The translations under genes were made by a program, and so were the position numbers. DNA of 64,000 bases from Elizabethkingia sp. YR214 (lineage in GTDB: Bacteria; Bacteroidota; Bacteroidia; Flavobacteriales; Weeksellaceae): positions 496,001 through 560,000 of the forward strand of contig NZ_QBUH01000001.1 in assembly GCF_003058195.1 (NCBI RefSeq), read 5' to 3'. Below are positions 16,804-25,524 of this stretch, piece by piece; within the stretch, counting starts at the first letter, position 1, and each line of letters opens with the position of its first letter. The notes below the pieces were generated by a model. It saw nothing but the letters and a program-made list of their open reading frames with translations. It did not search any database and was not told the origin of the DNA.

Positions 16804-18471
16804 ATGAAGCAGTATTCCTCTAAACGCAGTATTCAGATTTTAGCACATATCCTGAAACAATACGGGATTGACCATATTGTATTGTCTCCTGGCTCCAGGA
16901 ATGCGCCTATTACTATCCATTTTTCAGAAGATGATTTCCACTGTTACAGCATTGTAGATGAAAGATCTGCGGCTTTCGTAGCAATGGGTATGGCTAAAAG
17001 TTTGCACAAACCGGTAGCAGTTTCATGTACCAGCGGATCTGCCGCAACTAATTATTATCCGGCTATTGTAGAAGCATTTTATCAGAATATACCATTATTG
17101 ATTCTGACTGCAGACAGACCGGAAAATTATGTGGATATATTTGATGGACAGACGATTCGCCAGAAGGACCTTTTTCACCAGCATTCATACGGAGATTTCC
17201 AGATGAAAGAAGATCAGGAAACAGATGCAGATGAATACAATTTTGAAACAGTAAAAAAAGCTGTTGAGCTTTGTCTGGAGAAGCAAGGCCCCGTACATAT
17301 CAATATTCCTCTTATGGAACCATTGTATGAAATGGTAACGGAGCTGATGCCTATGCCGGAAATAGAAAAGCATGTCCAGGAAAATACATACGAAATACCT
17401 TCAAATGTTATTGCTGAATGGAATACCAGCAAAAGAATATTGATTTTGCTAGGAACATTGGATCCGTCTCCGGAGCTTAATGTATTGTTAGAGCAGTTGG
17501 TAAAGAATCATTCTGCAGTTGTCCTTACAGAAAGTACCTCTAATCAGTATCATTCCAAGTTTTTCAATCATATAGACCGCTATATATTTGATTTTACAGA
17601 AGAGGATTTTAAGAAATATGCTCCTGATTTATTGATTACAGTCGGACAAAACGTAGTATCAAAAAAAGTAAAGCTTTTCCTCAGAAAGGCAAATCCTGCA
17701 CGTCATTGGCATGTAGATCCTTATTGGCAGCCCGATACCTATTTTGCACTGACAGAAAAAATTTATTCGGATCATGAAGTATTTTTCACACAGTTGGTAA
17801 AGAAAGTCAATCTGGAACCTCAGGCTTATTATAACCTATGGGATGCCAGAAGAGATAAAAAAGATGCCAGACATGAAGAGTATTCACAACAAGTGCCTTT
17901 CTCAGATTTTATGGTATTTAGGGATCTTGCTGAGAGTATTCCGGAAAATTACAGCGTACATGTATCCAACAGTTCTGCAATTCGTTATACATTGCTATTT
18001 AACTTCTCTGAAAAACATGAAGTTTACTGTAACAGAGGGACAAGTGGTATAGATGGCTGTACTTCTACAACAATGGGATTTGCCATGATGGATGATAACC
18101 CTGCTATTCTTATTACGGGAGATCTAAGTTTCTTCTATGATATCAATGGCTTATGGAACAAATACATTCCACCTTATACAAGGATCATTATTGTAAATAA
18201 CGGAGAAGGTAATATTTTCCGTATTATTCCAGGGCCGGGAGATACAAACGCAATTGGAGAATATATTGCGACAAGCCATAAAATGAATGCCTCTAATCTT
18301 GCAAAACACTTTAAGTTCGACTATTTCCAGATCGAAACAAAAGATGAGTTCCACAGATCGCTGGAAAACTTCTTTAAGCCAAGTATACAGCCTAAAATTC
18401 TGGAGATTAATACCAGAAGTGAAGATAACGCTGATGTACAGAAAGACTACTTTAAATTTCTAAAGTTTTGA
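16804..18471 (+). CDS. menD: 2-succinyl-5-enolpyruvyl-6-hydroxy-3-cyclohexene-1-carboxylate synthase
   Basis: MenD uses thiamine diphosphate to join 2-oxoglutarate and isochorismate in menaquinone synthesis, in the cytoplasm. The 555-residue protein shows the family's N-terminal SPGSRNAPITIHF, the activating glutamate in DERSAAFVAMGMAK, and the C-terminal cofactor region GTSGIDGCTSTTMGFA with GDLSFFYDINGLWN. Length is normal. No menF or other men gene is adjacent; instead it faces two folate/anthranilate-type chorismate genes on the other strand and overlaps the first of them by 20 bases at the 3' end. Confidence 0.97.
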   Translation: MKQYSSKRSIQILAHILKQYGIDHIVLSPGSRNAPITIHFSEDDFHCYSIVDERSAAFVAMGMAKSLHKPVAVSCTSGSAATNYYPAIVEAFYQNIPLLILTADRPENYVDIFDGQTIRQKDLFHQHSYGDFQMKEDQETDADEYNFETVKKAVELCLEKQGPVHINIPLMEPLYEMVTELMPMPEIEKHVQENTYEIPSNVIAEWNTSKRILILLGTLDPSPELNVLLEQLVKNHSAVVLTESTSNQYHSKFFNHIDRYIFDFTEEDFKKYAPDLLITVGQNVVSKKVKLFLRKANPARHWHVDPYWQPDTYFALTEKIYSDHEVFFTQLVKKVNLEPQAYYNLWDARRDKKDARHEEYSQQVPFSDFMVFRDLAESIPENYSVHVSNSSAIRYTLLFNFSEKHEVYCNRGTSGIDGCTSTTMGFAMMDDNPAILITGDLSFFYDINGLWNKYIPPYTRIIIVNNGEGNIFRIIPGPGDTNAIGEYIATSHKMNASNLAKHFKFDYFQIETKDEFHRSLENFFKPSIQPKILEINTRSEDNADVQKDYFKFLKF

Positions 18472-19072
18472 TACTAAAAAGGTTCTGAATCAATGCAATA
18501 GGATATTCCTGAGTATTGAACGGAATCATGGCGTTAATCATTTGGAAATGAGAAAACTCTTTAATGTTTTCTAAACCTATTTCTATGGTTTTTATCTTTC
18601 CGGATTTTAATAAATGCTGACGCATAACACCATTAAGTAAAAAAGTTTCAGGGGTGTACCATTCATTGTCTTTTCTGAAAATAAGATTAGAATATGAAGT
18701 ATCGGTTATCATTCCGTTTTGATAAAATATTACAGCTTCTGCAGATGCAGAAGCTTTTAGTTTATTGATTTCATCCCTGTTTTCGTATTTAAATGAATAC
18801 TCTAAATGATCTCCGTTAACCAGTTCAAAATTATTGTGAATCTCAACAGCATAGGGTATCATCTGACAGTTTATACCACCATTAAGGTCATATACAATAC
18901 GCCATTTGTAAAGGCCTTGCTCATCGTGATTTTGTTGCAGAAAATACTCTTTAAGCAAGTAAGGATTTTCTTTTCCATAATGAGAAAATACACCGTCCAT
19001 CCTTTCCTGATGGAGATCAGGAAGGAATATCTGAGAATCCTCTACGCGTATAGTTTCAATAAACCGGAACAT
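18452..19072 (-). CDS. Aminotransferase class IV protein, probable aminodeoxychorismate lyase
   Basis: The 206-residue protein resembles PabC-type fold-IV PLP enzymes: a short N-terminal domain (FIETIRVEDSQIFLPDLHQERM), the central lysine in LYKWRIVYD and the C-terminal TDTSYSNLIF motif that contacts PLP. It overlaps the upstream PabB-like gene by 17 bases, which supports the pair making 4-aminobenzoate from chorismate. It is shorter than typical PabC (about 270), a common feature of flavobacterial members. Its 3' end overlaps convergent menD. Confidence 0.85.
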   Translation of the reverse strand: MFRFIETIRVEDSQIFLPDLHQERMDGVFSHYGKENPYLLKEYFLQQNHDEQGLYKWRIVYDLNGGINCQMIPYAVEIHNNFELVNGDHLEYSFKYENRDEINKLKASASAEAVIFYQNGMITDTSYSNLIFRKDNEWYTPETFLLNGVMRQHLLKSGKIKTIEIGLENIKEFSHFQMINAMIPFNTQEYPIALIQNLFSIKTLEI

Positions 19073-20036
19073 ATATTTTGTTAATCATTTCCTGATATTC
19101 TGCAGAAGCATCACTCTGATGCGTAATTCCGCCGCCACTTTTAAAATAAAACTGGTTATTCTCATTTTCTATAAAACGAATCATAACACCAGAATCCAGA
19201 TCTTTACCATCAAAATAGCCGCAAACACCAGTGTAAAATCCTCTGTCATAGCTTTCACTTTTTAATATTACCTCCTGTGTTTTGTCCTTCGGTGCCCCGA
19301 GAATAGAACCGGCAGGAAGCAATTTTTGCATGATACTGCCAATTTTATTCTGAAAAGAAGGTTTTATAATTCCTTCTATTTCCGAACTCATGGTGTAAAG
19401 ATTCTTTTTCAGAGTCTTAAGATAGTCAATTCTTTGGAAATCAACTAATTTTACATCATTAGCTACCGTACTCAGATCATTACGAAGTAAATCCACAACT
19501 GTGTAATGTTCTGCTTTTTCTTTTGGATCACTCTTCAGAATATTTTCCGCATCCGGAATGTCAGCATCAATAGTTCCTTTCATTGGAAACGTGGAAATTC
19601 TCTGATTTTTGATTTTCACAAAAACTTCGGGGGAGAAGAATACCCAATCGTTCTTATAACAGATTTTATATTTAGCTTCGGAGTGGTAAAATATATCCCG
19701 GAGGGTAAGATTGGTTTCTATTCTTGTTTTCCGGGTGTAATTGATCAGGTAAGAATTACCAAATTGGAGATTTTCCATAACGAGGTCAAATCCTTTTTTA
19801 TAGGATTCAAATGTTTCCGGAAAGGACTGCAGGTGTATTTTTTTGTTTAGAGAGATTTCTGGAATATAGTTCCTGTAATTCTGAAAATGAACTAATATAT
19901 CAGAATCTTTATTCAGTTCTTCTTCTGTAAAAAGCAGAATATTTTGCTTTAAAAAATCAATAATAAAAATAAAAGGCTCTCCTTTTTCGGAAAGTTTATC
20001 CATTTCAGAAAATTCTTTCGCATTTATTGCTTTCAT
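19056..20036 (-). CDS. pabB: Aminodeoxychorismate synthase component I
   Basis: This chorismate-binding enzyme adds an amino group to chorismate to make 4-amino-4-deoxychorismate, the folate precursor. Starting at 20036 (MKAINAKEF) gives 326 residues; an upstream in-frame ATG at 20075 is rejected because a -7-like TACTTTTG (20041-20048, minus strand) lies between. Motifs include the GSILGAPKDKTQEVI substrate-binding segment, GFYTGVCGYFDG and the C-terminal GGGITHQSDASAEYQEM. The protein lacks much of the usual N-terminal region of PabB/TrpE. A separate glutaminase (PabA) is not in the window. Confidence 0.88.
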   Translation of the reverse strand: MKAINAKEFSEMDKLSEKGEPFIFIIDFLKQNILLFTEEELNKDSDILVHFQNYRNYIPEISLNKKIHLQSFPETFESYKKGFDLVMENLQFGNSYLINYTRKTRIETNLTLRDIFYHSEAKYKICYKNDWVFFSPEVFVKIKNQRISTFPMKGTIDADIPDAENILKSDPKEKAEHYTVVDLLRNDLSTVANDVKLVDFQRIDYLKTLKKNLYTMSSEIEGIIKPSFQNKIGSIMQKLLPAGSILGAPKDKTQEVILKSESYDRGFYTGVCGYFDGKDLDSGVMIRFIENENNQFYFKSGGGITHQSDASAEYQEMINKIYVPVY

Positions 20037-20081
20037 GATGCAAAAGTACGGAAGAAGATGCGTAATTTTGCGCAAAATTTA

Positions 20082-20801
20082 ATGATGCAGCCGCGAGAAG
20101 TAATTTCCTTTTCTGAAATCCCCGTAAAAGCTTTTGAATACTGGAGTAAAACGATAATGTTTCAGGTCTTGTTTTCTATCTGTTATTTTGCCGTTTATTT
20201 AGGATTAACGTTCTTTTTATTCAGTTATTATGGAGTAATGGAACAAATACATGATCTTTCAGCATACTTTAATACAGATCAGGTTCTTGCAAGAGAAAAG
20301 TATATGGAAATTATTGCTTCCGAAAACTTCAGATATGTTACACTGTGGATAGTTGTTATTACAGCACTTCTGTTTCCTCTGAATCTGGGACTTTTTAATA
20401 TTTACCGAAAAATAGATAAAGCCGAAGAAATCTCTGTTGGAGACTTATTTGTTGGCTTTGAGGGAAGCAGTTTCTTTAAATATATTGGTTATGCCTTATT
20501 CTGGGGTGGTATTTATTACATCTCTAAAATGACCTTATTCCTGGCTCCTGTTTGGGTTTTACTAACCTTGTTTGTTGGACCTTTGATGTTTTTCAATAAT
20601 CTGAATATTCAGGAATCGTTAAAGTTAAGTTTTCAGGCAGTTGGTAAAAATATTGTTGGCTGCTTATTCGCATTGCTACTGGCAGTATTTGGGAGTTATA
20701 TAGGAGCTGCATTATGCGGAGTAGGTATACTATTAACATTTCCGTTCTGGAATGCTGTTTTATACGCTTATTATCAAAAGATCTTTCCTGAGAGCCATTA
20801 A
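20082..20801 (+). CDS. Polytopic membrane protein, paralogue 1
   Basis: About 240 residues with five to six membrane segments and no recognised motif. The start is placed at 20082 or 20085 (MMQPREVISF) instead of 20058 because a TAATTTTG -7 element at 20063-20070 would put the transcription start after 20058. The next gene has the same layout and similar segments (GDLFVGFEGSSFFKYI here, SDLFIGFKQNTVNIML there), so the two are paralogues. I recall this family carrying misleading enzyme names in some genomes; the sequence gives no support for an enzyme. Confidence 0.75.
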   Translation: MMQPREVISFSEIPVKAFEYWSKTIMFQVLFSICYFAVYLGLTFFLFSYYGVMEQIHDLSAYFNTDQVLAREKYMEIIASENFRYVTLWIVVITALLFPLNLGLFNIYRKIDKAEEISVGDLFVGFEGSSFFKYIGYALFWGGIYYISKMTLFLAPVWVLLTLFVGPLMFFNNLNIQESLKLSFQAVGKNIVGCLFALLLAVFGSYIGAALCGVGILLTFPFWNAVLYAYYQKIFPESH

Positions 20802-20871
20802 TTTTATTTCAATTTACTCATAACTCATAATAAGTTAATATATTTGGTATAACAACAAATCTTAATTTATT

Positions 20872-21615
20872 ATGTCTGAATTTGAAGAATTTGATAGCTC
20901 TGCAAAACAACCGCAGAGAGATTTCGGTGATATATTATCCCATGCTTTTAATCTCTATAAGGGGATTATAGGCTATGCAATTGTTGTAACCTTATTGATT
21001 ATGGCTGTCTCGTATTTTCTGTCTTTTTTGACGGGCGGATGGTCTAAAATGGTTACGATGAGCCAAAGTAGCGGATATGGATATAATGCCGATGCTTATA
21101 AAGAAATGTATACTAGTGGTCCTGTTTTATGGTGGGCTGGAAGTTCTACATTATTTTTCATTTTAGTATCTCCAATCATTGTCGGGATTATTTATATGAT
21201 GCATAAAAAGAATTCCGGACAGGTATTAGATTTTTCAGACCTGTTTATTGGATTCAAGCAAAATACCGTAAATATTATGCTGTATAGTCTTATTTACGTT
21301 ATTGTAGCTACAATTTCTACCAATTTGTGCTACCTTCCTGCTGTATTTGTTATGCCTCTTTTCTTCCTGGGCTATCCGGTTTTATTATTTGAAAATGCAG
21401 GCGCAATAGAAGCAATATCTAGATCATTCAATATTGTAAAAGAAAATTATGGTGCTTTTCTTCTTCTGAATTTGGTTGCTTTTCTTCTGTCCGGTCTAGG
21501 AATCATTGCCTGCTGTATAGGTATTATAGTGACAGCATTTTTTTATTATGCAACTATGTATTCTGCTTATATAGCTTACAATGGAGTACCAAAACAATTG
21601 ACTCATACAACATAA
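20872..21615 (+). CDS. Polytopic membrane protein, paralogue 2
   Basis: The 247-residue protein has an acidic, hydrophilic N-terminus (SEFEEFDSSAKQPQRDFGD) and five to six membrane segments, with the SDLFIGFKQ motif shared with the preceding gene. Function unknown. A TATATTTG element at 20839-20846 matches the -7 consensus, so it may be transcribed on its own. The permease gene follows after six bases, indicating that paralogue 2 and the permease share a transcript. Confidence 0.8.
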   Translation: MSEFEEFDSSAKQPQRDFGDILSHAFNLYKGIIGYAIVVTLLIMAVSYFLSFLTGGWSKMVTMSQSSGYGYNADAYKEMYTSGPVLWWAGSSTLFFILVSPIIVGIIYMMHKKNSGQVLDFSDLFIGFKQNTVNIMLYSLIYVIVATISTNLCYLPAVFVMPLFFLGYPVLLFENAGAIEAISRSFNIVKENYGAFLLLNLVAFLLSGLGIIACCIGIIVTAFFYYATMYSAYIAYNGVPKQLTHTT

Positions 21616-21621
21616 TTCTGC

Positions 21622-22692
21622 ATGCAGATAAAACAGGATAAACCTATTAGCGAAGTAGCAATCAAGCAGATTGCCCTTATCAGTATTATTATCATATTAG
21701 CAGGGCTTATATGTTATAATTTGTCAATGTTTATTCCCTCACTTTTGGGTGCGATTACATTGTATATTATCTCAAGGAAATACTTATTATATCTGATTGA
21801 AGAAAAAAAATGGAAACCTTCTTTGGCAGCTATAGTAATTATTGTTGCAACATTACTAATTCTGATCCTTCCTGTTTACCTCATTATAGATGTTCTTATT
21901 GACAAGCTTGGAAACGCCCAGGCTTATATGCAGAAATTCAATGTTTTTATTGATAAAATTCATGACTTTGTTTTTAAAGAAGTAGGCATTGATCTACTGA
22001 GTAAAGAAAATATCAATAAACTGAAAGATACGGCTGGTAGGCTTTCCACATCATTGCTGAATACAACATTCAATGCATTAACAGTTATTGCTTCCATGTA
22101 TTTTGTTTTGTATTTTATGCTGATCTCTCCACGGAAATTCGAGCGTCTATTGGAAAGTGCAGCACCTTTCAAAAAATCCAACAATTTCTTATTGGGAGAG
22201 AAGATTCGCAAAATGGTAATTGCAAATGCTATAGGTATTCCTGTAGTTGCATTGGGACAGGGGATAGCCGGCTTTATTGGTTATATTATCTTTGGAGCAC
22301 CCAGCCCGGTATTGTTATTTGCGCTTACATTTGTGACCTCTATGATTCCAATTGTAGGAGCTGCAATTGTATATGTGCCTATTTGCATATTTATGATTGC
22401 AGAAGGGCAAACCGGAGCGGGAATAGGGTTAGCAATATACTGTTTGGTTGTTGTTGGGCTTATTGATAATTTGCTGAGATTTACGCTGCTGAAAAAGCTT
22501 GAAGATATACACCCGTTAAATACTGTCTTCGGAATTATAGCAGGGATGAATATATTTGGCTTTTTAGGGCTTATTTTCGGGCCTATACTGGTTTCGGTTA
22601 CAATATTGCTGATGCAGGTATATAAAGATGAGTTTTTAGGCAGAAAAAGCAGTCCGCCCGATGACGAGTTCCTCTTAGAAAAAGATGAATGA
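21622..22692 (+). CDS. AI-2E family transporter (PerM-like)
   Basis: The 356-residue protein has about eight membrane helices with the family's features: paired N-terminal helices, a soluble amphipathic segment (about 95-155), and the C-terminal region PIVGAAIVYVPICIFMI ... GIIAGMNIFGFLGLIFGPIL. Family members export small molecules or ions (AI-2, or Na+/H+ in some); which one applies here cannot be said. It sits six bases after a membrane protein gene and 18 bases before a DUF3820 gene. Confidence 0.9.
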   Translation: MQIKQDKPISEVAIKQIALISIIIILAGLICYNLSMFIPSLLGAITLYIISRKYLLYLIEEKKWKPSLAAIVIIVATLLILILPVYLIIDVLIDKLGNAQAYMQKFNVFIDKIHDFVFKEVGIDLLSKENINKLKDTAGRLSTSLLNTTFNALTVIASMYFVLYFMLISPRKFERLLESAAPFKKSNNFLLGEKIRKMVIANAIGIPVVALGQGIAGFIGYIIFGAPSPVLLFALTFVTSMIPIVGAAIVYVPICIFMIAEGQTGAGIGLAIYCLVVVGLIDNLLRFTLLKKLEDIHPLNTVFGIIAGMNIFGFLGLIFGPILVSVTILLMQVYKDEFLGRKSSPPDDEFLLEKDE

Positions 22693-22710
22693 TAAAATTA
22701 AAATGAACAA

Positions 22711-22926
22711 ATGAATCCGGAAATCTTAAAAGATATTGTAACCCAAAAAATGCCGTTTGGAAAATATAAAGACAAAATTATTGCAGACCTTCCTGTAAGC
22801 TATCTGGAATGGTTTCAGCGAGAGGGGATGCCTCCGGGAAAGCTGGGAATGATGCTTTCTACAATATATGAGATAAAATTAAACGGACTTGAAGAATTGC
22901 TTGTTCCTCTTCGGAAATTTAAATGA
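22711..22926 (+). CDS. DUF3820 family protein
   Basis: The 71-residue protein has the family signature MPFGKYKDKIIADLPVSYLEWF in its first half. DUF3820 proteins are small, probably cytoplasmic, and of unknown function; a fold resembling part of exonuclease-associated modules has been suggested, but I cannot confirm this here. It overlaps the next gene by four bases (ATGA), suggesting translational coupling. Confidence 0.88.
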   Translation: MNPEILKDIVTQKMPFGKYKDKIIADLPVSYLEWFQREGMPPGKLGMMLSTIYEIKLNGLEELLVPLRKFK

Positions 22927-23399
22927 TTATACACCTTATTGTATTTAGGAGAGTAGTTTATCCTAGTTCTACATTTCGAGAAATCACATTTATTATTTTG
23001 GGTATCTGGGTGTTGATATCCATAATTCTTTGGATAAGAAAGAAATATATTCAAGGAGAGAATAATAAAAAACATGATAAAAAGGTAGAGGAACTGCTAC
23101 AAAACGGAAAATCAATAATTATTGATCTGTCCGAAGCACTAGTTAAAATTATTGAAATAGAAAACGAAAATTATTATACTGATCCGTATGATCCGGCGGA
23201 GGACAGGATTGAAAAAAAATATCACAGCATTATTATTCTGAAATTTATAGTTGAGAAAAAAACATATATTCATGAAATCACAGTTCCTTTACGGGCTCTA
23301 ATAATCCAGCATCAGTTCAAAGAACAGCAGAAAACAATCTTAATTTATGATTCTTATGATCCAAATCATTGTGTAGTAGATATTGGTTTTCTGGATTAA
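22923..23399 (+). CDS. Single-pass membrane protein, unknown function
   Basis: The 158-residue protein has one membrane helix near the N-terminus (about 20-38, ITFIILGIWVLISIILWI) and a soluble, mixed alpha/beta body. I do not recognise it. It is translationally coupled to the DUF3820 gene by an ATGA overlap and converges on uvrB with a four-base overlap of stop codons, leaving no room for a separate terminator. Confidence 0.7.
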   Translation: MIIHLIVFRRVVYPSSTFREITFIILGIWVLISIILWIRKKYIQGENNKKHDKKVEELLQNGKSIIIDLSEALVKIIEIENENYYTDPYDPAEDRIEKKYHSIIILKFIVEKKTYIHEITVPLRALIIQHQFKEQQKTILIYDSYDPNHCVVDIGFLD

Positions 23400-25387
23400 C
23401 CTTTTAAAGCAGCTATTTCATCACGTAGTTTTGCGGCAGCAATAAAGTCTAAGTTTTTAGCGGCAAGTTCCATTTCTTTTTGTTTTTTGGAAATAATTTT
23501 TTCAATCTCATCGGATGAATAATTAGCCTGTACTTCGGCTACTTTCTGTAATATTTCTTTCTGAATATATTTTTGATCCGGGAAGTCTGGGTTACGTCTT
23601 ACTAGGGATTCACTAATCTTTTTGTTAAGTGCCTGTGGTTCTTGACCATGTTCCTTATTGTAATTCATTTGCTTTTCACGGCGGTAGCTGGTTTCATCGA
23701 TAGCGGCCTGCATACTTTTGGTGATTTTATCAGCATACATAATTGCTTTCCCGTTAAGGTTACGGGCTGCACGGCCAATTGTCTGTATTAGAGATCTTCT
23801 GGAACGTAACATACCCTCTTTATCAGCATCCAAAATTGCAACTAACGAAACTTCAGGAAGGTCTAATCCTTCTCTAAGAAGGTTGACACCTACTAAAACA
23901 TCAAATAATCCGGCACGAAGATCCTGCATAATCTGTATTCTTTCCAGAGTTTCCACATCGGAGTGTATGTAGCGTGTACGGATCCCAAAGCGGGTAAAGT
24001 ATTTGGTTAGCTCTTCTGCCATTTTTTTGGTTAGTGTTGTAACCAGTACACGTTCATCTTCTTCAGTTCTCTTCTGAATCTCTTCAATTAAATCATCAAT
24101 CTGATTCTGGGTTGGTTTTATTTCGATAACAGGATCTAATAAACCTGTAGGGCGAATAATCTGCTCTACATATTCACCATCTGTTTTTTGCAGTTCATAA
24201 TCTGCAGGAGTTGCACTTACATAGATCACCTGGTTCTGCAGCATTTCAAACTCTTCAAATTTTAATGGACGATTATCCATTGCTGCAGGAAGACGGAAAC
24301 CGTGCTCTACCAAAACTTCTTTCCGACTTCTGTCACCACCATACATCGCATGAACCTGTGGTACTGTAACGTGGCTTTCATCAATTACCATCAGATAATC
24401 TTCTGGAAAATAATCTAAAAGGCAGAAAGATCTGGATCCGGCTTCTCTTCCGTCCATGTATCGGGAATAGTTTTCTATTCCGGAACAATAGCCTAATTCT
24501 TTTATCATTTCCAGGTCAAGCTCTGTTCGTTCCTCCAGTCTTTTGGCTTCATAAGGTTTTCCAATTTCCTGGAAAAAAGCGGTTTGTTTTACCAAGTCAT
24601 CCTGAATTTCCTTGATTGCATTCTGCATTGTTTCAGGAGAGGTTACAAATAAGTTGGCAGGATAGATATTGATTTTATCAAAATTTGAAGTCACATTCCC
24701 GGAAACAGGATCAAAACTCTGAATTTTTTCGATCTGATCTCCAAAGAACTGAATACGGATAGCACTATCAGCATAAGCAGGATAGACATCGATAACATCT
24801 CCTTTTACCCGGAATGTTCCCCGAATAAATTCGTTTACACTTCTGGAGTATAATGAACTTACCAGTGTATGCAATAACTTGGTTCTGGATATAGGAACAT
24901 CTACATCTAACGAAATTACTGATTTATGGAACTCAGTAGGGTTACCAATACCATAAATACATGAAACGGACGCAACAATCAGTACATCTCTTCTTCCGGA
25001 AAGCAATGAAGCTGTTGCAGAAAGACGCAGCTTTTCTACTTCCTCATTAATACTAAGATCTTTTTCAATATAAGTGTTGGTGGTAGGAATAAAGGCTTCT
25101 GGCTGATAGTAGTCATAGTAGCTTACAAAGTACTCTACGGCATTATCCGGAAAGAACTCTTTGAACTCCATGAAAAGCTGAGCTGCCAGTGTTTTATTAT
25201 GTGCCAGTACCAGAGTAGGCTTTTGTATTTCCTGTACAACATTGGCAATCGTAAAGGTTTTACCGGAGCCAGTTACCCCGAGTAAGGTTTGGTATTTTTC
25301 ACCCAATAAAAGACCTTTGGAAAGTTTGTCAATTGCCTGAGGCTGATCACCGGTTGGTTTGTATTCTGATTGTATCTGGAAATTCAT
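23396..25387 (-). CDS. uvrB: UvrABC system protein B
   Basis: UvrB is the damage-verifying helicase of nucleotide excision repair; it is loaded by UvrA and recruits UvrC. The 663-residue protein shows Walker A GVTGSGKTFTIANV, the beta-hairpin YYDYYQPEAFIP that clamps DNA, the Walker B-type VIDESHVTVPQ, helicase motif VI QTIGRAARN, and a C-terminal UVR domain (IEKIISKKQKEMELAAKNL) that binds UvrC. Length is normal. On the minus strand a TATTTTTG element (plus 25405-25412) precedes the gene. Confidence 0.98.
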   Translation of the reverse strand: MNFQIQSEYKPTGDQPQAIDKLSKGLLLGEKYQTLLGVTGSGKTFTIANVVQEIQKPTLVLAHNKTLAAQLFMEFKEFFPDNAVEYFVSYYDYYQPEAFIPTTNTYIEKDLSINEEVEKLRLSATASLLSGRRDVLIVASVSCIYGIGNPTEFHKSVISLDVDVPISRTKLLHTLVSSLYSRSVNEFIRGTFRVKGDVIDVYPAYADSAIRIQFFGDQIEKIQSFDPVSGNVTSNFDKINIYPANLFVTSPETMQNAIKEIQDDLVKQTAFFQEIGKPYEAKRLEERTELDLEMIKELGYCSGIENYSRYMDGREAGSRSFCLLDYFPEDYLMVIDESHVTVPQVHAMYGGDRSRKEVLVEHGFRLPAAMDNRPLKFEEFEMLQNQVIYVSATPADYELQKTDGEYVEQIIRPTGLLDPVIEIKPTQNQIDDLIEEIQKRTEEDERVLVTTLTKKMAEELTKYFTRFGIRTRYIHSDVETLERIQIMQDLRAGLFDVLVGVNLLREGLDLPEVSLVAILDADKEGMLRSRRSLIQTIGRAARNLNGKAIMYADKITKSMQAAIDETSYRREKQMNYNKEHGQEPQALNKKISESLVRRNPDFPDQKYIQKEILQKVAEVQANYSSDEIEKIISKKQKEMELAAKNLDFIAAAKLRDEIAALKG

Positions 25388-25481
25388 GAGATAGGTATTC
25401 CTTACAAAAATACAAAATAGAGAAGAATATTACATAAGTTTCTGTAGTCTCTAAAATAGGTCTGTTTAGATATCTAAGATG

Positions 25482-25511
25482 CAAAAGCTCCGTTAGGTTT
25501 AGGAGCTTTTG
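25482..25511 (-). terminator. Probable terminator of the BlaI/M56 operon
   Basis: CAAAAGCTCC (25482-25491) pairs perfectly with GGAGCTTTTG (25502-25511). On the minus strand the stem ends in CTTTTG, a short U-tract, so efficiency is uncertain. Confidence 0.55.
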
Positions 25512-25524
25512 TTGTATTAATTTT

